Positions 1 to 10,400 of a stretch of DNA of 20,977 nt are shown in pieces. Where the stretch lies: positions 1-20,977 of the forward strand of contig QAXH01006495.1 of assembly GCA_004335635.1 (NCBI GenBank), in the 5' to 3' direction. Each line of letters starts with the position of its first letter. Within the stretch, counting starts at the first letter, position 1. The position numbers and the translations under genes are program-made. Source of the stretch: Chloromonas sp. AAM2. Taxonomy: Eukaryota; Chlorophyta; Chlorophyceae; Chlamydomonadales; Chlamydomonadaceae. Under the pieces are notes generated by a model. It worked only from the letters and a program-made list of their open reading frames with translations, did no database searches and was not told where the DNA came from.

Positions 1-464
1 CTGGTCCACACCGCTCGCAACCTTGACTGCAAGCGCTGGGCTCAGGTGTTGGGCTTTTTCACCGAGTTCAGCACCGGCACCGTCCAGATTGCTCCGGCCG
101 CTTTCAACATGCCTGGCGGCCCCTTCAAGGCATATGCTGACCCCAACTTGGTGGAATCCATCGAGGCTGCTGTTAACCCTACCACCCTGTCGTTCGACCC
201 AGTGGTACGTGGTTTCTGCGAACTTGAGCACTGGGCAGTTTGACATTCACAGGCCCATATGTCAGCCCTTGCTTAAGCGTGCATGGGCAGCACGTGCCAG
301 CTTCACTGCCAGCTGCACAAATGTAATGAGTACCAACCCAGCTGCCAACTCATGTCATTAAGAGTTTTGTGTCCGCTATCTCTTGTCCGCAGTGCATGGA
401 CCGCTGCGGCTTCCAGTATGCTGGTGGACAGAAGCCAGCTCCCACCTACTCAATTGATGTCTGA
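1..464 (+). CDS. 3' end of an unidentified protein gene (two exons, 5' partial)
   Basis: Two exons are visible: 1-204 in frame 1, then an intron at 205-392 (GTACGT donor, CCGCAG acceptor, phase 0), then 393-464 ending in TGA. The joined piece is 91 residues. It starts LVHTARNLDCKRWAQ, passes through TEFSTGTVQIAPAAFN and ADPNLVESIEAAVNP, and ends in a short tail with two cysteines (CMDRCGFQYAGG) and YSIDV. There is no transmembrane segment in this piece. The frame is open to the left edge, so the start and most of the protein lie outside the window. I do not recognise the family. The acidic, Ala/Pro-rich character and paired Cys would fit a soluble or secreted protein, but that is only a guess. 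Coding status rests on the long open frame, the clean phase-0 splice and the natural stop. Confidence 0.6.
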
Positions 465-524
465 GCAAATCATTTCTATCATAGTATGTATAAGTCTCGC
501 CTACTCAATTGATTTCTGAGCATG
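445..524 (+). repeat. Direct duplication spanning the stop codon of the left-edge gene
   Basis: The segment CCTACTCAATTGATGTCTGA at 445-464, which encodes the last residues plus the stop, occurs again at 500-519 with a single change (GATG to GATT). The flanking GCA is also shared. The spacing is 55 bp. The second copy lies in the presumed 3' UTR. Confidence 0.85.
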
Positions 525-2225
525 GCCTACTGCCACAGCATTTGAAGCACTCGTTACTGGAATAATCTGCCACCATCGACCTCCAGCGTTCGATATAGTA
601 CTGCCACACATTGCAGGTTTGTTATTGTACTAATCTGTGTTGAGCACACATCGTGCGTGCATTTTTCATTGCATTGGTTTGATTGATTCTTTAGTGTTTG
701 TTTTTTGCCGTTGATATGATTACATACATTTAGGCGAGGCTGCAGCCATTCTGCGTGATCTTCAGACAGCTTGAACTCAGCTTTGCGTTTTCTAACGCAT
801 CCTGATCTCAATTTTGCAATCGATGTGCATCATAGCCTACTTGCGTTTTGCATGCGCAACCTCTTAAATGGACTGTAACAGTCTACACAAGCTCTTGTGG
901 ACACCCTTGCAGCATTGAGTACACCGCTGCGTAACTAACGCGCGCTGTTAGGTAGCCGATGTCCTAGTTTACGAGTTACGGTTGTCATGACAGTGTAGCA
1001 GTCACTGTCATCAACATGCACACCAGTCCACAAGCATTCGATCTCTCGTACATCCTCAGCCTTGCACAGTCTGCGGCAGCGGGTTCCAAAAGGTTCAGCA
1101 TAAAATTGAGGCAGCAGGCCAATGGTGGTGGTAGAGGCCAATGGCCTTATGCATGAACCCGAGTGATTATTACAACTTTGATGCCAACTGGCAACTCCTC
1201 TGCGCCATCAGAACCTCTGCTGTGTGTGCAACACTCCTGTCTAGCAATAATAGTTCAACCCTTGCACTGCAGCTATCAAACACACCCTCGCTCTCATATC
1301 GCAGAATCAAGGGCACTCGCACACTGATAAACGCCACAGGCCTGGCAGCTTACATGCTACCAAAGCACGAGTTTGTAGTACATTGGGTGGGCGAATGCAT
1401 GGCGCTCACCACCATTCCCATGGCATGCAGGACTTCATTCAGACATGCACACAAGCTCCTCTCCTCTCTCCTTGTCTGGCAGCCATAACGCCACCCAAAT
1501 TAGGTGGACAAGAGGTGTGCTCATACGACTGCCACTCCAGAAAGGGTCCGTCCTCTCGCAATGAGCTGTCCACTGCTCGCATCCACATCACTCCTGCGCC
1601 CTCAATACATACCGTCAGCGTCCTGCTCCAGACATCATGGACAGCGAGAAGCACTTGTTCGGCCTTGACCTTCACACTCGCATGGACCCCACGCAAAGCA
1701 TTGCACGGCCTTGCAGAGGGTGGACCAGGAAGTGCATTGAATTGCTTGCGACTTCTGCAATGCCTGTCAGTTATTGAAAGGCCGTCAAATGGCTTGCAAA
1801 TGTCACTTCTTTGTGTACCTCTGTACAACGGGTTGAGGTTTGCATGGGTGCGTCAGCGCATGGCATGATCAGCTGCAGAGCAGCTTGATGATTTGCCCAT
1901 CACTTAGTGCACTGGGCAGAAAATGAACGTCGTGTACTCTGTGCTTGATCAATCTCAGTTACTGACGCTGACCCTCTCTAAATGCATGGCCTCATGCAAG
2001 CCTGTCCCGGCATGTCATGCTTCCATGCGCTGCAGCACAGTGGCCCATACGCCTGGACTGACGACAGTCCTCAGCTGTGCTGCTAAGCCACATGGCTCAA
2101 GGCTATCGTTACCCAGCCCCTGCTAGTTTCGCTACCTTGGGCGCTAAGCAGGTGCCATACCCCAGGAACACTATGTGGTTCTGCCCTCGGCTGCTGACAT
2201 GCACTCTGGCGATGAACGGCTGTGT
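465..2225. other. Convergent intergenic region, no gene seen
   Basis: This 1.76-kb stretch lies between the plus-strand gene ending at 464 and the minus-strand gene ending at 2226. Open frames of 60-160 codons exist on both strands (for example around 1383-1868) but overlap each other in antiphase and show no recognisable domain. It probably holds both 3' UTRs. On the minus strand, TGTAA occurs at the complements of 1350-1354 and 1170-1174; either could end the 2226-4847 transcript with a long 3' UTR. Confidence 0.5.
874..878 (+). terminator. Candidate TGTAA poly(A) signal for the left-edge gene
   Basis: TGTAA is the usual polyadenylation signal in volvocalean green algae. This is the first clear plus-strand TGTAA I noticed after the stop at 462-464, which gives a 3' UTR of about 410 nt. 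The motif is only five bases and could be chance. Confidence 0.3.
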
Positions 2226-4847
2226 TCAATCCCTCATGCCCCTCTGCGGGGAGGACCGGCCCGCCCCGCTGCTGACTGCCTCCTTTTCCGTCTGACCCGG
2301 CCCTGCGCCCTGCTTTGCCGGCGTACCAGCTGACGGGCCATTCCCATTGCTCGTCGCATCGCCCTGCGGCCCGGCTTGCTGCGTCTGCGTGAACGTGCGG
2401 ACTGCGTAGGCGGCAGCCAGAACCCCCACCACACCGGCTGTGAGGCCTAGAGCACTGGATGACAGAGCAGAGGCCTTGTTGGTGAGATCTGCAAGCAGGG
2501 GAGTGGCACTTAGTGTGATGGCGGACAATGACTGGTAACACTAATGACAGCAAATGATAGCACCCTGGTCCACTCAGGTTGACAAGGATGTTTCTCACGC
2601 CTTCCCGATTGTCCCAAATCAGCATTTGCGTGTCAGCAGAACCTGCGGTGTTTCCCTTCCCTTTCCTTCCCTTCCATCTCTTCCTCAAGAGCAGCTCCAG
2701 TCTCTAACGAGGACCCTGTATTCCCTGCATTCCCTCATCACCCAGCCATGCCCGTGCCCGTACCCATAACACACTGCTGCGCTCACCTGCTAACAGCACC
2801 TCTATATCCGCGCCTCTGTCCAGCAGCTTGCGAGATGCCCCCCCGAGACCAGCGTACACAGTGCTCCACACCGACATGCCTAGCAGGGTGCCCCCTAGGA
2901 AGGCAGGGAACTGAACGGGCGTCAAGCCTAGGAGGTAGTTGCTGGCACTGAAAGGAACCTGCAGAGAAAACAAATCAAAAGAATTGATGGCAACCATCTG
3001 AATTGATGGCAACCATACTGTGAACGGATGCTGTGAACGGATGTTGCGAACAAACGTGCCGAGAAAGGAGGCTCAAGGAGCGCGGCTCATGGCTTGGACT
3101 GCTCATGATCACGTGTGTGTGTGCCTCATACACACATGCCCCCACCATACACACATACACACATACACACACACACACTGTGCCACCCTTTACCTAGATT
3201 GAGTACCTTGACTCTCATATTTCACACCTGGTACCTTTGCCCTCCGCATTTGCTGCCCCAATATAGACACGCACACGCGCATGCCGCTACCCTGTATTCC
3301 GCAATCACCCCGGCCCATGCGCTGGTTTGCGCAATCACGCCTGCCCATCGCTTACGCCTGGATACACGAAATCCGCAGGCATGCCCCTTGCGTCTCTTGA
3401 TAGGCACACTGATTAAACACAAGCATACATTGAACCTCCTCCTGTGAATTTCACCAATGATGTGAGCCTAATCAGTGCCACAACATATCACGTGTCAAAA
3501 TTTCCGCAGTACTTGAAAATCTACTTGCTCTCACCACAGGTGTGAGTCTGAGCAGTGCAATGGCCGTCATCTGTTTCCACAGGCCTCCCCCGTCAATGGC
3601 TGCCTGAACCTGTGCCATGGTGCTTGCCACCGTCCCCGCCGCCCGCCCGTCGGCCGCGTGTCCCATCTCCGCGTCAATCACCCGCTGCGCCAGCGGCCGA
3701 CCCACGCCCCGGGCAACGAGGAAGGCGTTGACGGCGGCAAGCGTCACACCTATCAGCATCAGAAACGCTCCCTGCAGAGAAAACGAACAACCAGTGCGTT
3801 TTCAGTCTGTTTTTCAAGGTACTTGTACGATGCGTACGAGATCTTGTACGGTGCGTACGAGATTAACAATGCGTGTCATGCGTCATGCACGGAATAACTT
3901 GCCAGCACAAGCAATATGCGGTACAAAGGCATCAGCATGCTTGCAATTTAGTAACTGCCCGGTACATAAATAAAGTGTGCCACAAGCCCTTATGCTATAT
4001 GTCTTCCTGCTGCAGGTCGGCAGCGTTGCGAGTGCGTGTGCTGCTAGCTGCTGGAAGAGCCAAGAACTCGAGTGGACGGCGCTGTAAGATGCTTCGACTG
4101 ACAGTAGCACAACCCCTGCGTTTTGCTGAATGCTGTGCAGGTGCGGCCATATGCTGCCCAGGGGAAACCAGGATATGCATGTGTTGACCATACAGGCATG
4201 CTATGGCGATGCTGCAAACTATGGGCGTGGTGTCCTGCTTGCTGCTCACCTTCTGGGCTCCAAAAAGCAGGCCAGAGGCTAGGGATAAGGGCTGTGTAGG
4301 GAAAAGCGGCACCATCTCAAATAGCATGACCACTGTCACAAACAGGATCGCCCCAGACGGTCCCATGCTCTCTACTTGCTCCTGCAGCAGGCAGGAAAGA
4401 CAAAAATGAGTGGCCTGTGGACCATGCTTGCATGGACTTTCCGACCAAGACTCGACGCGGCTGCTCCCAGGCACCCACCAAAAATTGTGCGAACACTTCC
4501 ATGGCTTGCCCTGTTAGCATCTCTTCAGAGGCCTGCGCAGCTCCTGGCCAAGCGCTCGTGGCCAGAAATAACCCCAGTGTGACTCCTGCTGGAGCCAGAG
4601 CTGGTAAATGCTTTGCCTGAGCCCACTGCCAAGCGGATACCGCTGACTCCCGGTGATTCGCTAAAAAGCTGGAGGTGCATTGTTCTGGCTGCTGTGATGA
4701 CGAGGTATGCGAAGGCTCCACGATGCATCGCTGGGCTCCACACAATGCAGATAGTGCTCTGCTACGCGTGGGGCTGGTTCTGCACAAACCACTGCCTACT
4801 CTCTGATGGGCTGACGTGCCAACACCAAGAGCGGCTTGTGGGGCCAT
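2226..4847 (-). CDS. TVP38/TMEM64-family (SNARE-associated, VTT/DedA-like) membrane protein, probably plastid-targeted
   Basis: Five exons join in phase: 4847-4479, 4381-4250, 3771-3535, 2958-2787 and 2488-2226 (TGA at 2228-2226). The total is 1173 nt, 390 aa. The ATG at 4847 is the first after an in-frame TAG at 4913. Residues 1-75 are Ser/Thr/Arg/Ala-rich and look like a transit peptide; residues 82-105 are hydrophobic and end in AQAS, like a thylakoid-transfer or membrane segment. The VTT core follows: FEMVPLFPTQPLSLASGLLFG (E at 145), a Gly/Ala-rich membrane stretch, then LLRLTPVVPFSASNYLLGLTPVQF (Arg 242) and the GTLLGM region. A last hydrophobic segment (about 316-334) precedes a Gly/Pro/Gln-rich tail. 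Family members are polytopic proteins of plastids, Golgi or ER, and some are linked to lipid scrambling. Family assignment is strong; plastid location and activity are inferred. Donors include GTGGGT and GTGAGC; all acceptors end in GCAG. Confidence 0.87.
2980..3053. repeat. Two adjacent short tandem duplications in intron 3
   Basis: GAATTGATGGCAACCAT occurs twice in tandem (about 2981-3016). It is followed directly by two copies of TGTGAACGGATG and a third, partial TGCGAAC. Both lie just upstream (in the gene's sense) of the acceptor of exon 4 of the minus-strand VTT gene. Confidence 0.85.
3111..3179. repeat. GT/AC microsatellite with inverted halves
   Basis: A (GT)n run at 3113-3123 is followed about 25 bp later by an ACACAC-rich run at 3148-3178. 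The two halves are complementary and could form a hairpin in DNA or in the intron RNA of the VTT gene. Confidence 0.8.
3452..3561. repeat. Diverged copy of exon-3 end and donor inside intron 3 of the VTT gene
   Basis: The segment 3532-3561 covers the end of exon 3 (coding LLRLTPV) and its donor at 3534. It is matched by 3452-3481, exactly 80 bp away: about 22 of 29 positions agree without gaps, including CACCA, TGTGAG and CAGTGC. Read on the minus strand, the copy still shows a GGTGA donor-like core. Confidence 0.7.
3822..3863. repeat. 21-bp tandem repeat, two copies, in intron 2 of the VTT gene
   Basis: CTTGTACGATGCGTACGAGA repeats with one change (GATG to GGTG) at a 21-bp period. Each unit contains the palindrome CGTACG. 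Confidence 0.85.
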
Positions 4848-5383
4848 CCTGCACTTGCAGCACTTTTCCAGGGCCTTGCGCGGCTGTAATTCGTGGCTGG
4901 AAGTGGATTGCTAGGAAGACGTGTTGATTGTTCTACTTGGGACCTTGCCGATGGGCGTGGCCAACTGACGTGACTACAATCTCTATAATTGTGACCAGTT
5001 CGTGCAAGGGAGGATGAGGTGGTTGCCGCGATGGACATTGACCTCTGAACATTCCCTGCGAAGAACCAAAGAACCAAAGGAGGATATCCGAAGCCGTTAC
5101 GTGCAAGCCGTTGCATGACCTGTCACTGGTTAAAGGGCGGTGCGGTTAGTCAGCATTTTCCTTGTATCATTGTGGAGGGCTCCATGCTCAGTCGTGCATG
5201 TACAACCTCACATTGCAATTGTCCACACATGACCTTGCCAGTGGTCGTATCTTTGCCTGGGTTTTGATCTCACTCTGGCCCTCAAGCCCACAGCGAGGCC
5301 ATCCCGCCCGGAAGATATGATGAGCTTCAGGGGCATGGGCTGGTGAGGACAGGCTTGCCATGCGTCATGTGTGTACTTCACAG
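4848..5383. promoter_or_regulatory. Upstream flank of the VTT gene, possibly a shared divergent promoter
   Basis: This lies between the ATG of the minus-strand VTT gene and the first candidate plus-strand exon to the right. Minus-strand frames are open for about 100 codons (4796-5116), but in a different frame from the VTT start, so I treat them as 5' UTR or chance. No TATA-like or other promoter motif stands out. Confidence 0.3.
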
Positions 5384-6026
5384 TCCAACTTGTCATCCAG
5401 GAGGAGCTGGCCCAGCTGAGGCCGGCGTATGCTGTGGCCAAGCAATCGCTGTACGTTCAGGCCACAGAGCTGGTGTCGTTCTCGCAACTTGGGAAGGTGG
5501 CAGTCATGAAGCCAGGTGGCCAGGCTGGGCTAGTTGTAGGCGGCAGACCATGGTGGCAGTGCCACAATCCGTGGCTGGGCGGGGATGGCATGGGCAGCAC
5601 GTCTAGTGTTTCTTGTTTGCGCCAGCACACGCTGCAGGCGGTCGTCCGCACGCCCTGACATAGGCGGGGATGACATGGGCGCGGTCGCTTGTTGGCTTGC
5701 CTGCCTGCAGACAAGGCTGCTGGAAGTGAAACAAGACCACAGGCTGTTGCACAGTGTTAGAAGGCAGAACACCAGCGTTATTTTTGTGTGCCCAAGAACA
5801 TGGTAGTCGTGACATGTGCACTTAATCCTTACATGCCATGCCACTGAGCTGGTTGCTGTTGATTGTGGCAAATGCAGCCATAATCACCAGCCTGGTCACA
5901 CGCCTCCGCAACTACTCTTGGAAACCTCCCAAACTCGCAATAGAACAGGACGGACGCTATGGCCCTTCATCAGTGGGGCTGATTCTAAAACGACGGTCCG
6001 ATAATGGCACCTCTTCGCATCAGTAA
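5384..6026 (+). CDS. Possible small membrane protein gene (tentative exons)
   Basis: Three plus-strand pieces look coding. The first is 5384-5496 (or from 5401), with a CAG acceptor and AAG|GTGGCA donor; it encodes an amphipathic helix-like stretch, EELAQLRPAYAVAKQSLYVQ followed by ATELVSFSQLGK. The second starts at 5711 after a CTGCAG acceptor and in phase 0 reads TRLLEVKQDHRLLH. The third runs about 5838-6026 to a TAA and reads LSWLLLIVANAAIITSLV, one membrane segment, then a basic tail (VTRLRNYSWKPPKLAIEQDG). The coiled-coil-then-membrane layout loosely recalls GET1/WRB-type insertase subunits, but no diagnostic residue is certain. I could not find the first exon, and the junction between the second and third pieces is unresolved. 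The last piece could instead be a separate 62-residue ORF starting at ATG 5838. Confidence 0.3.
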
Positions 6027-7448
6027 ATGAGCTTGCCAACCCAGCCACAAGCCATCAACAGCACAGGGACCATCGTGCAAAACGCCACACACGGCTTCTA
6101 GACCAGAGGTGTCAGCTGAAATTGGTCACGTGCGTGCATGTGTGAACATGAGTTCAAGGGCGCAAGGTGACCCACAAAGAAGGGCAGCCACATGCCGTGG
6201 CAGGCATGAAATCATGATGATGTGCACGCTCACTTGCAGTTGGCCATGCCTGCTTCAATGGAATCACATGCCCTACAAAGCCTCCGCTTGCCTGTACTGA
6301 ACCCCTGTGCCGTGCATGTTTCGTGGTTCTATCAGCCTGACGCGTGCTATGCAACAGCACAGACCATCACATCCGAGAGTCAAGACTACGAAGCAAATTT
6401 TATGTCACGCACACGCACTCTTCACGCTTAATGGCACTTCTGCTTGCGTCAACAAATCTGTTTACCACGCTTCTGGCACGTGACAAAACCTTCAATATGA
6501 CTTGTCTGCTGGCCAAACAACATAATACAAAAGCCACCGACGGAGGCAGGGTTGACAGCTGGCAACGGAAGAACAGGTAATTGGGAATGGTGCTAGACCC
6601 ATGCTGACAAGCGCGCGCCAGTGCTGCACAAGGTGCCGTCTGTAATCAATGGCAGCTGCACTTCGATTTTGATTACCGTGGTTGTACATGTGGGTAACGA
6701 ACAACCAATCAGCCCACAATACCATTAGAATCCGCCATTAGAATCTTCCGCCACATCCTTGCGCTAACACCACAAGCCTTCTGCCTGCCCGTGTGTGACA
6801 GTCCAAGTCCAGTGGAACCCCAGCTTGATCACATGGCGTGTGCTCCAACGCGCGCCCCAGTCACATCACATACGCCATCACGCTGTTATACACGCCGTAG
6901 CTGTAGCATCTGATCCACGTGCACTTTGTCAACAACTCAAATGTAGTACCTGCTTGATATGCATTTGCATGCCTCAAGACCTGCACAACCAAGGGTGCCG
7001 GTTCTCTTAGCTGTCACTGTGCACGTTTGAATGCATTTCTCATGTGCTGACGCCACGCCCGCCACTGGAACCGCTCAGTAACTTCATCGATGCTTTGCAC
7101 CATCCGGAAGACAATGTGAGACGTGTACAGGCGCCAACAGTCAACTGAATGGCAATTAGCACTGATCTTCACCTGTGCTTGGTGAAAGAAGGTCTGAAAG
7201 TGGTGCAACGCCGCAAGTTCCAGGCATTCCAGCTGTGCTATAGGCTCTGGCTGCCAATCTGTTTTCTGTATCCCAGAACATTTCGCGTGCTTGACCTTTG
7301 CCAGGGCGTCATGCTCTAGCTTTGCTTATGGAGGTAACATAGGCGCCTGCTGAGTGCCTAGACTGCTTGGTCTGCCGCACCGCAAGCCGCAAGTCGCAGT
7401 GGCGAGAGGCCGTTGACAATGATGATGACGATGATGGTGATATATTCG
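6027..7448. other. Convergent intergenic region, no gene seen
   Basis: This 1.4-kb stretch lies between the tentative plus-strand stop at 6026 and the exchanger stop at 7449. Open frames are short and unremarkable on both strands. A plus-strand TGTAA at 6641-6645 could serve the tentative gene. A small duplication of CCATTAGAATC is present near 6721-6746. I found no minus-strand TGTAA close to the exchanger stop. Confidence 0.45.
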
Positions 7449-10400
7449 TCAATCCTCGTCCTCTGTGCTGCCCAGAGTTACGATCATGGCCACAAAGCAG
7501 ATCTGGAACAACACGTAGAAGCCACAGCCCAACAGGGTGATGCGGCGGTCCAGCTTGAACCTGTAAGGAGCACAGGCAACAAGAAGCAAACAAAGAACTG
7601 AATGGAGAACGGAATGGAAGTGGTGTCAAAACTGGTCAAGGCGTTGGAAGCATGGGTCTTCCACTGGACGGCAGTCAAGAGCAAACACTGGGAGGGGATG
7701 ACTCAGCCACCCACTTGAAAACGAACGGTATGACAACAGCCCACATGATCATGTTGGTGGTTGAGGTGCCGTAGAGTACCAGCGTGGGCCAGTCTTGAGG
7801 CATGGGCATGGGGCCGGACACAGCACCCACGGACAGGGTGCATGCAACGCCTGCACAGGGAAGGATACAGGCAGGCCAGCATTCTGGTCAAAGGATAGGT
7901 GCCAGCCATGACAGACATGAACAGGACACCTTGGAAGGTCCTCGATCTTGGTTGGTCATTCCTTGCTCTGTGTGTCTCTGTGTGTGTGTGTGTGTGTGTG
8001 GGTGTGTGTGGGTGTGGGGGGGGGGAGTGTAGGCGGCTGCCAAGGACACAGACTGGTGGAACGGCTGGAAGGCCCCTGACTATGCCTGGCCTTCGTGTCT
8101 GTGTTATAGATAACTTTTAATTTGACTATACATGTGTAGTAGATGCTTGTCCAGGAAACCAAGTTGTAGCACCCACCAGCCAGGAGAATGAACAGCGGCG
8201 ATGCAAAGCAGGCTGTGATGGCCATTGTCGGGTAGCCGTCCCTTGCCATGGTCAGGTTGGACACGGTGTCACTGAGGCTGTTGCCCCAGGCGAGCACTGT
8301 CGCGCCCAAAAGTGCAGCGGGTAACTCCATCACGTGGCCAACTGCCACCAACAACCCAACCAACTCGTTGGCGGCCACGTTCATCCACAGCATGCTGCCG
8401 ATGAATGACAGAACCGTGCACACACCTGCCAAAGCATACAGCAAAGGTGTGAGCAACAGAGAAGGTTTGCTTCTGAATTTTGTCCTCAGCGCATGTCGAC
8501 AAGGCTCTTCCAGGCAGTGGGGTGAAGGCTGTGCCAGGTGGAGCAGTAAGAATGCTGACAGAAATTGTGGCACGTGACGCGCATGCAGGGAAGAGTAACC
8601 AGCCGGAGAAATGCATGCATGCTCAGAAAGAGAGTGATGAGTCCTTCTGCAAGGTTACGTTGCAATTCACAGGCAATTGCATCCCGTGTATTGTGATACA
8701 ACGCACATAGGCGTCCGCTTGAAAGCTACCGGCATGATCATCCACCGTCAAGCCCCTGGCCCCTGCCACCCATAGCATGCTTGCACAATTTTCTGGTCCC
8801 TTCTGGGGCGATACAATACGTCAGAACGCAAACACCAGGCAGCATCCACCCAGCACTTTCCCTACACCATGCTTACACCGTCCACTTCGGGATGTAAGAA
8901 CGCAAACAGGATATGAAAACGTCCATGCACCCAGCACCCACCCAGCACTTTTCCCTGCATGGCGCCGTCCCGGGGCCACATGAGCGCCACGGCCACCGAG
9001 GCGCAGCAGCACGTGATCAGCCCTAACCGCAGCACCTGGGGGCTCAGCGGCTGGAGGTCCGAGGATCCAGCGGCGCTGTCCGGAGCCCAGGGGACCCACC
9101 TGCAAAACACACAAAGTAACAACTGACACAAGTGCATTCAGTTCAGCATGCAAAAGGTTGCGAATGAGCCAACCTAATAATCTTGTTGCCAAATGAACCA
9201 GCCTAACAAGCCGTTGGTAATGAGCCGACCTATATGGGGATGCTTTTGTTGCACGAGCGCTGAAGTGCAAATGCAAAGTGAAGGCAAGCTAACTGCAGTG
9301 ATATGGTGATAACTATCACATTTGTCAGGTATCATCCTGATCATCACATTGCTTGGTGCAGTTCCGCTTGCTGTGCTGCAGTAAAGGCAATGAAGGAAGC
9401 AATTGCCCCATGCAATGGTGACGGATCTGCTGCAGGGGTATGCAAGGCACGAATGCCAGTGCAGAGGTGGGCGCACAGGGAAAGCGCCTGGGAGCAAATG
9501 CAGGATGCAGAACACTATGAAACCCTGTGCCGATGATCATGCTGATGATTCGGCCCCCACTCTTGGCAACAGCAGCCCAGGCAAAGCACACGCCCCTGCC
9601 GCCCAAGCCATCTCTCTCACCATCCGGCGTACAGAGCCCCCAGCGCAGGCCCCACCAGGGGAAACAGCACTGCTGACGTCTTGCTGTAGTGCATCTCCTG
9701 ACGCCGCTCAATCTGTGGGCACGCAACAGCCAGTAAACTAGGAATGTGGCAGCGGCCTGGAAACGGCTGCTTTGCCAACAAGCTCATGCGTTATAAGGAT
9801 GATTTCTCGTTGGGTGGCATGGAGGTAGGACAGGATTCACATGTAGCGGTGGCATTATGAGCGACTATGGATGCCCAGCAGCCCAGGTGGGCTCTCAACA
9901 TCAGCAGCTTCCAAATCCTGTATTGTAGAGCTCAACCAGATTTCCACTCAAGAAGGATCAGGAGATGAAACCTGCAGTGAATCCTGAGTAAACATGCCTA
10001 CTGCCGGGCCAAGGCCAACCAAGGTTGCAGACTGAAACCCTAGTGGAGTTTTGGAAGGTCCATGGGCTTGACCAGTAGATGACCTGCACCATTCCTTACC
10101 TCCCTCCTGCCGCTGAGCAGTTCGCCCCAGAAAAAGGTGTTTAAAAAAAGGATGTTTGCCAGTTCTGGAACAATATGTGTAATTCTCAGTTATGTTGACT
10201 TGGCATGTCCAGTTAGGGCTGCTGCACTGAAACAAACGCATCAGAACACAGGATTGTCCCAGAACTGACAAACTTCTTTCGTTTTTAGAGGTCATGTAAA
10301 CAACAACCAGCATGTGGTACGCGCTCTGTTAGGGATTGCTGGAGAAACATCACTTGCAATTGCAAGGCCGATGCCAGAGGGCAATGACTGGGCTTTGCCA

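Noticed and set aside
1383..1868. 161-codon plus-strand and 129-codon minus-strand open frames
   Set aside because: They overlap in antiphase, show no domain, signal or splice-supported partner, and sit between two gene 3' ends. Chance ORFs are likely.
4796..5116. 106-codon minus-strand frame upstream of the VTT gene as an extra N-terminal exon
   Set aside because: It is in a different frame from the VTT start, there is no convincing donor, and the ATG at 4847 already begins a complete targeting leader.
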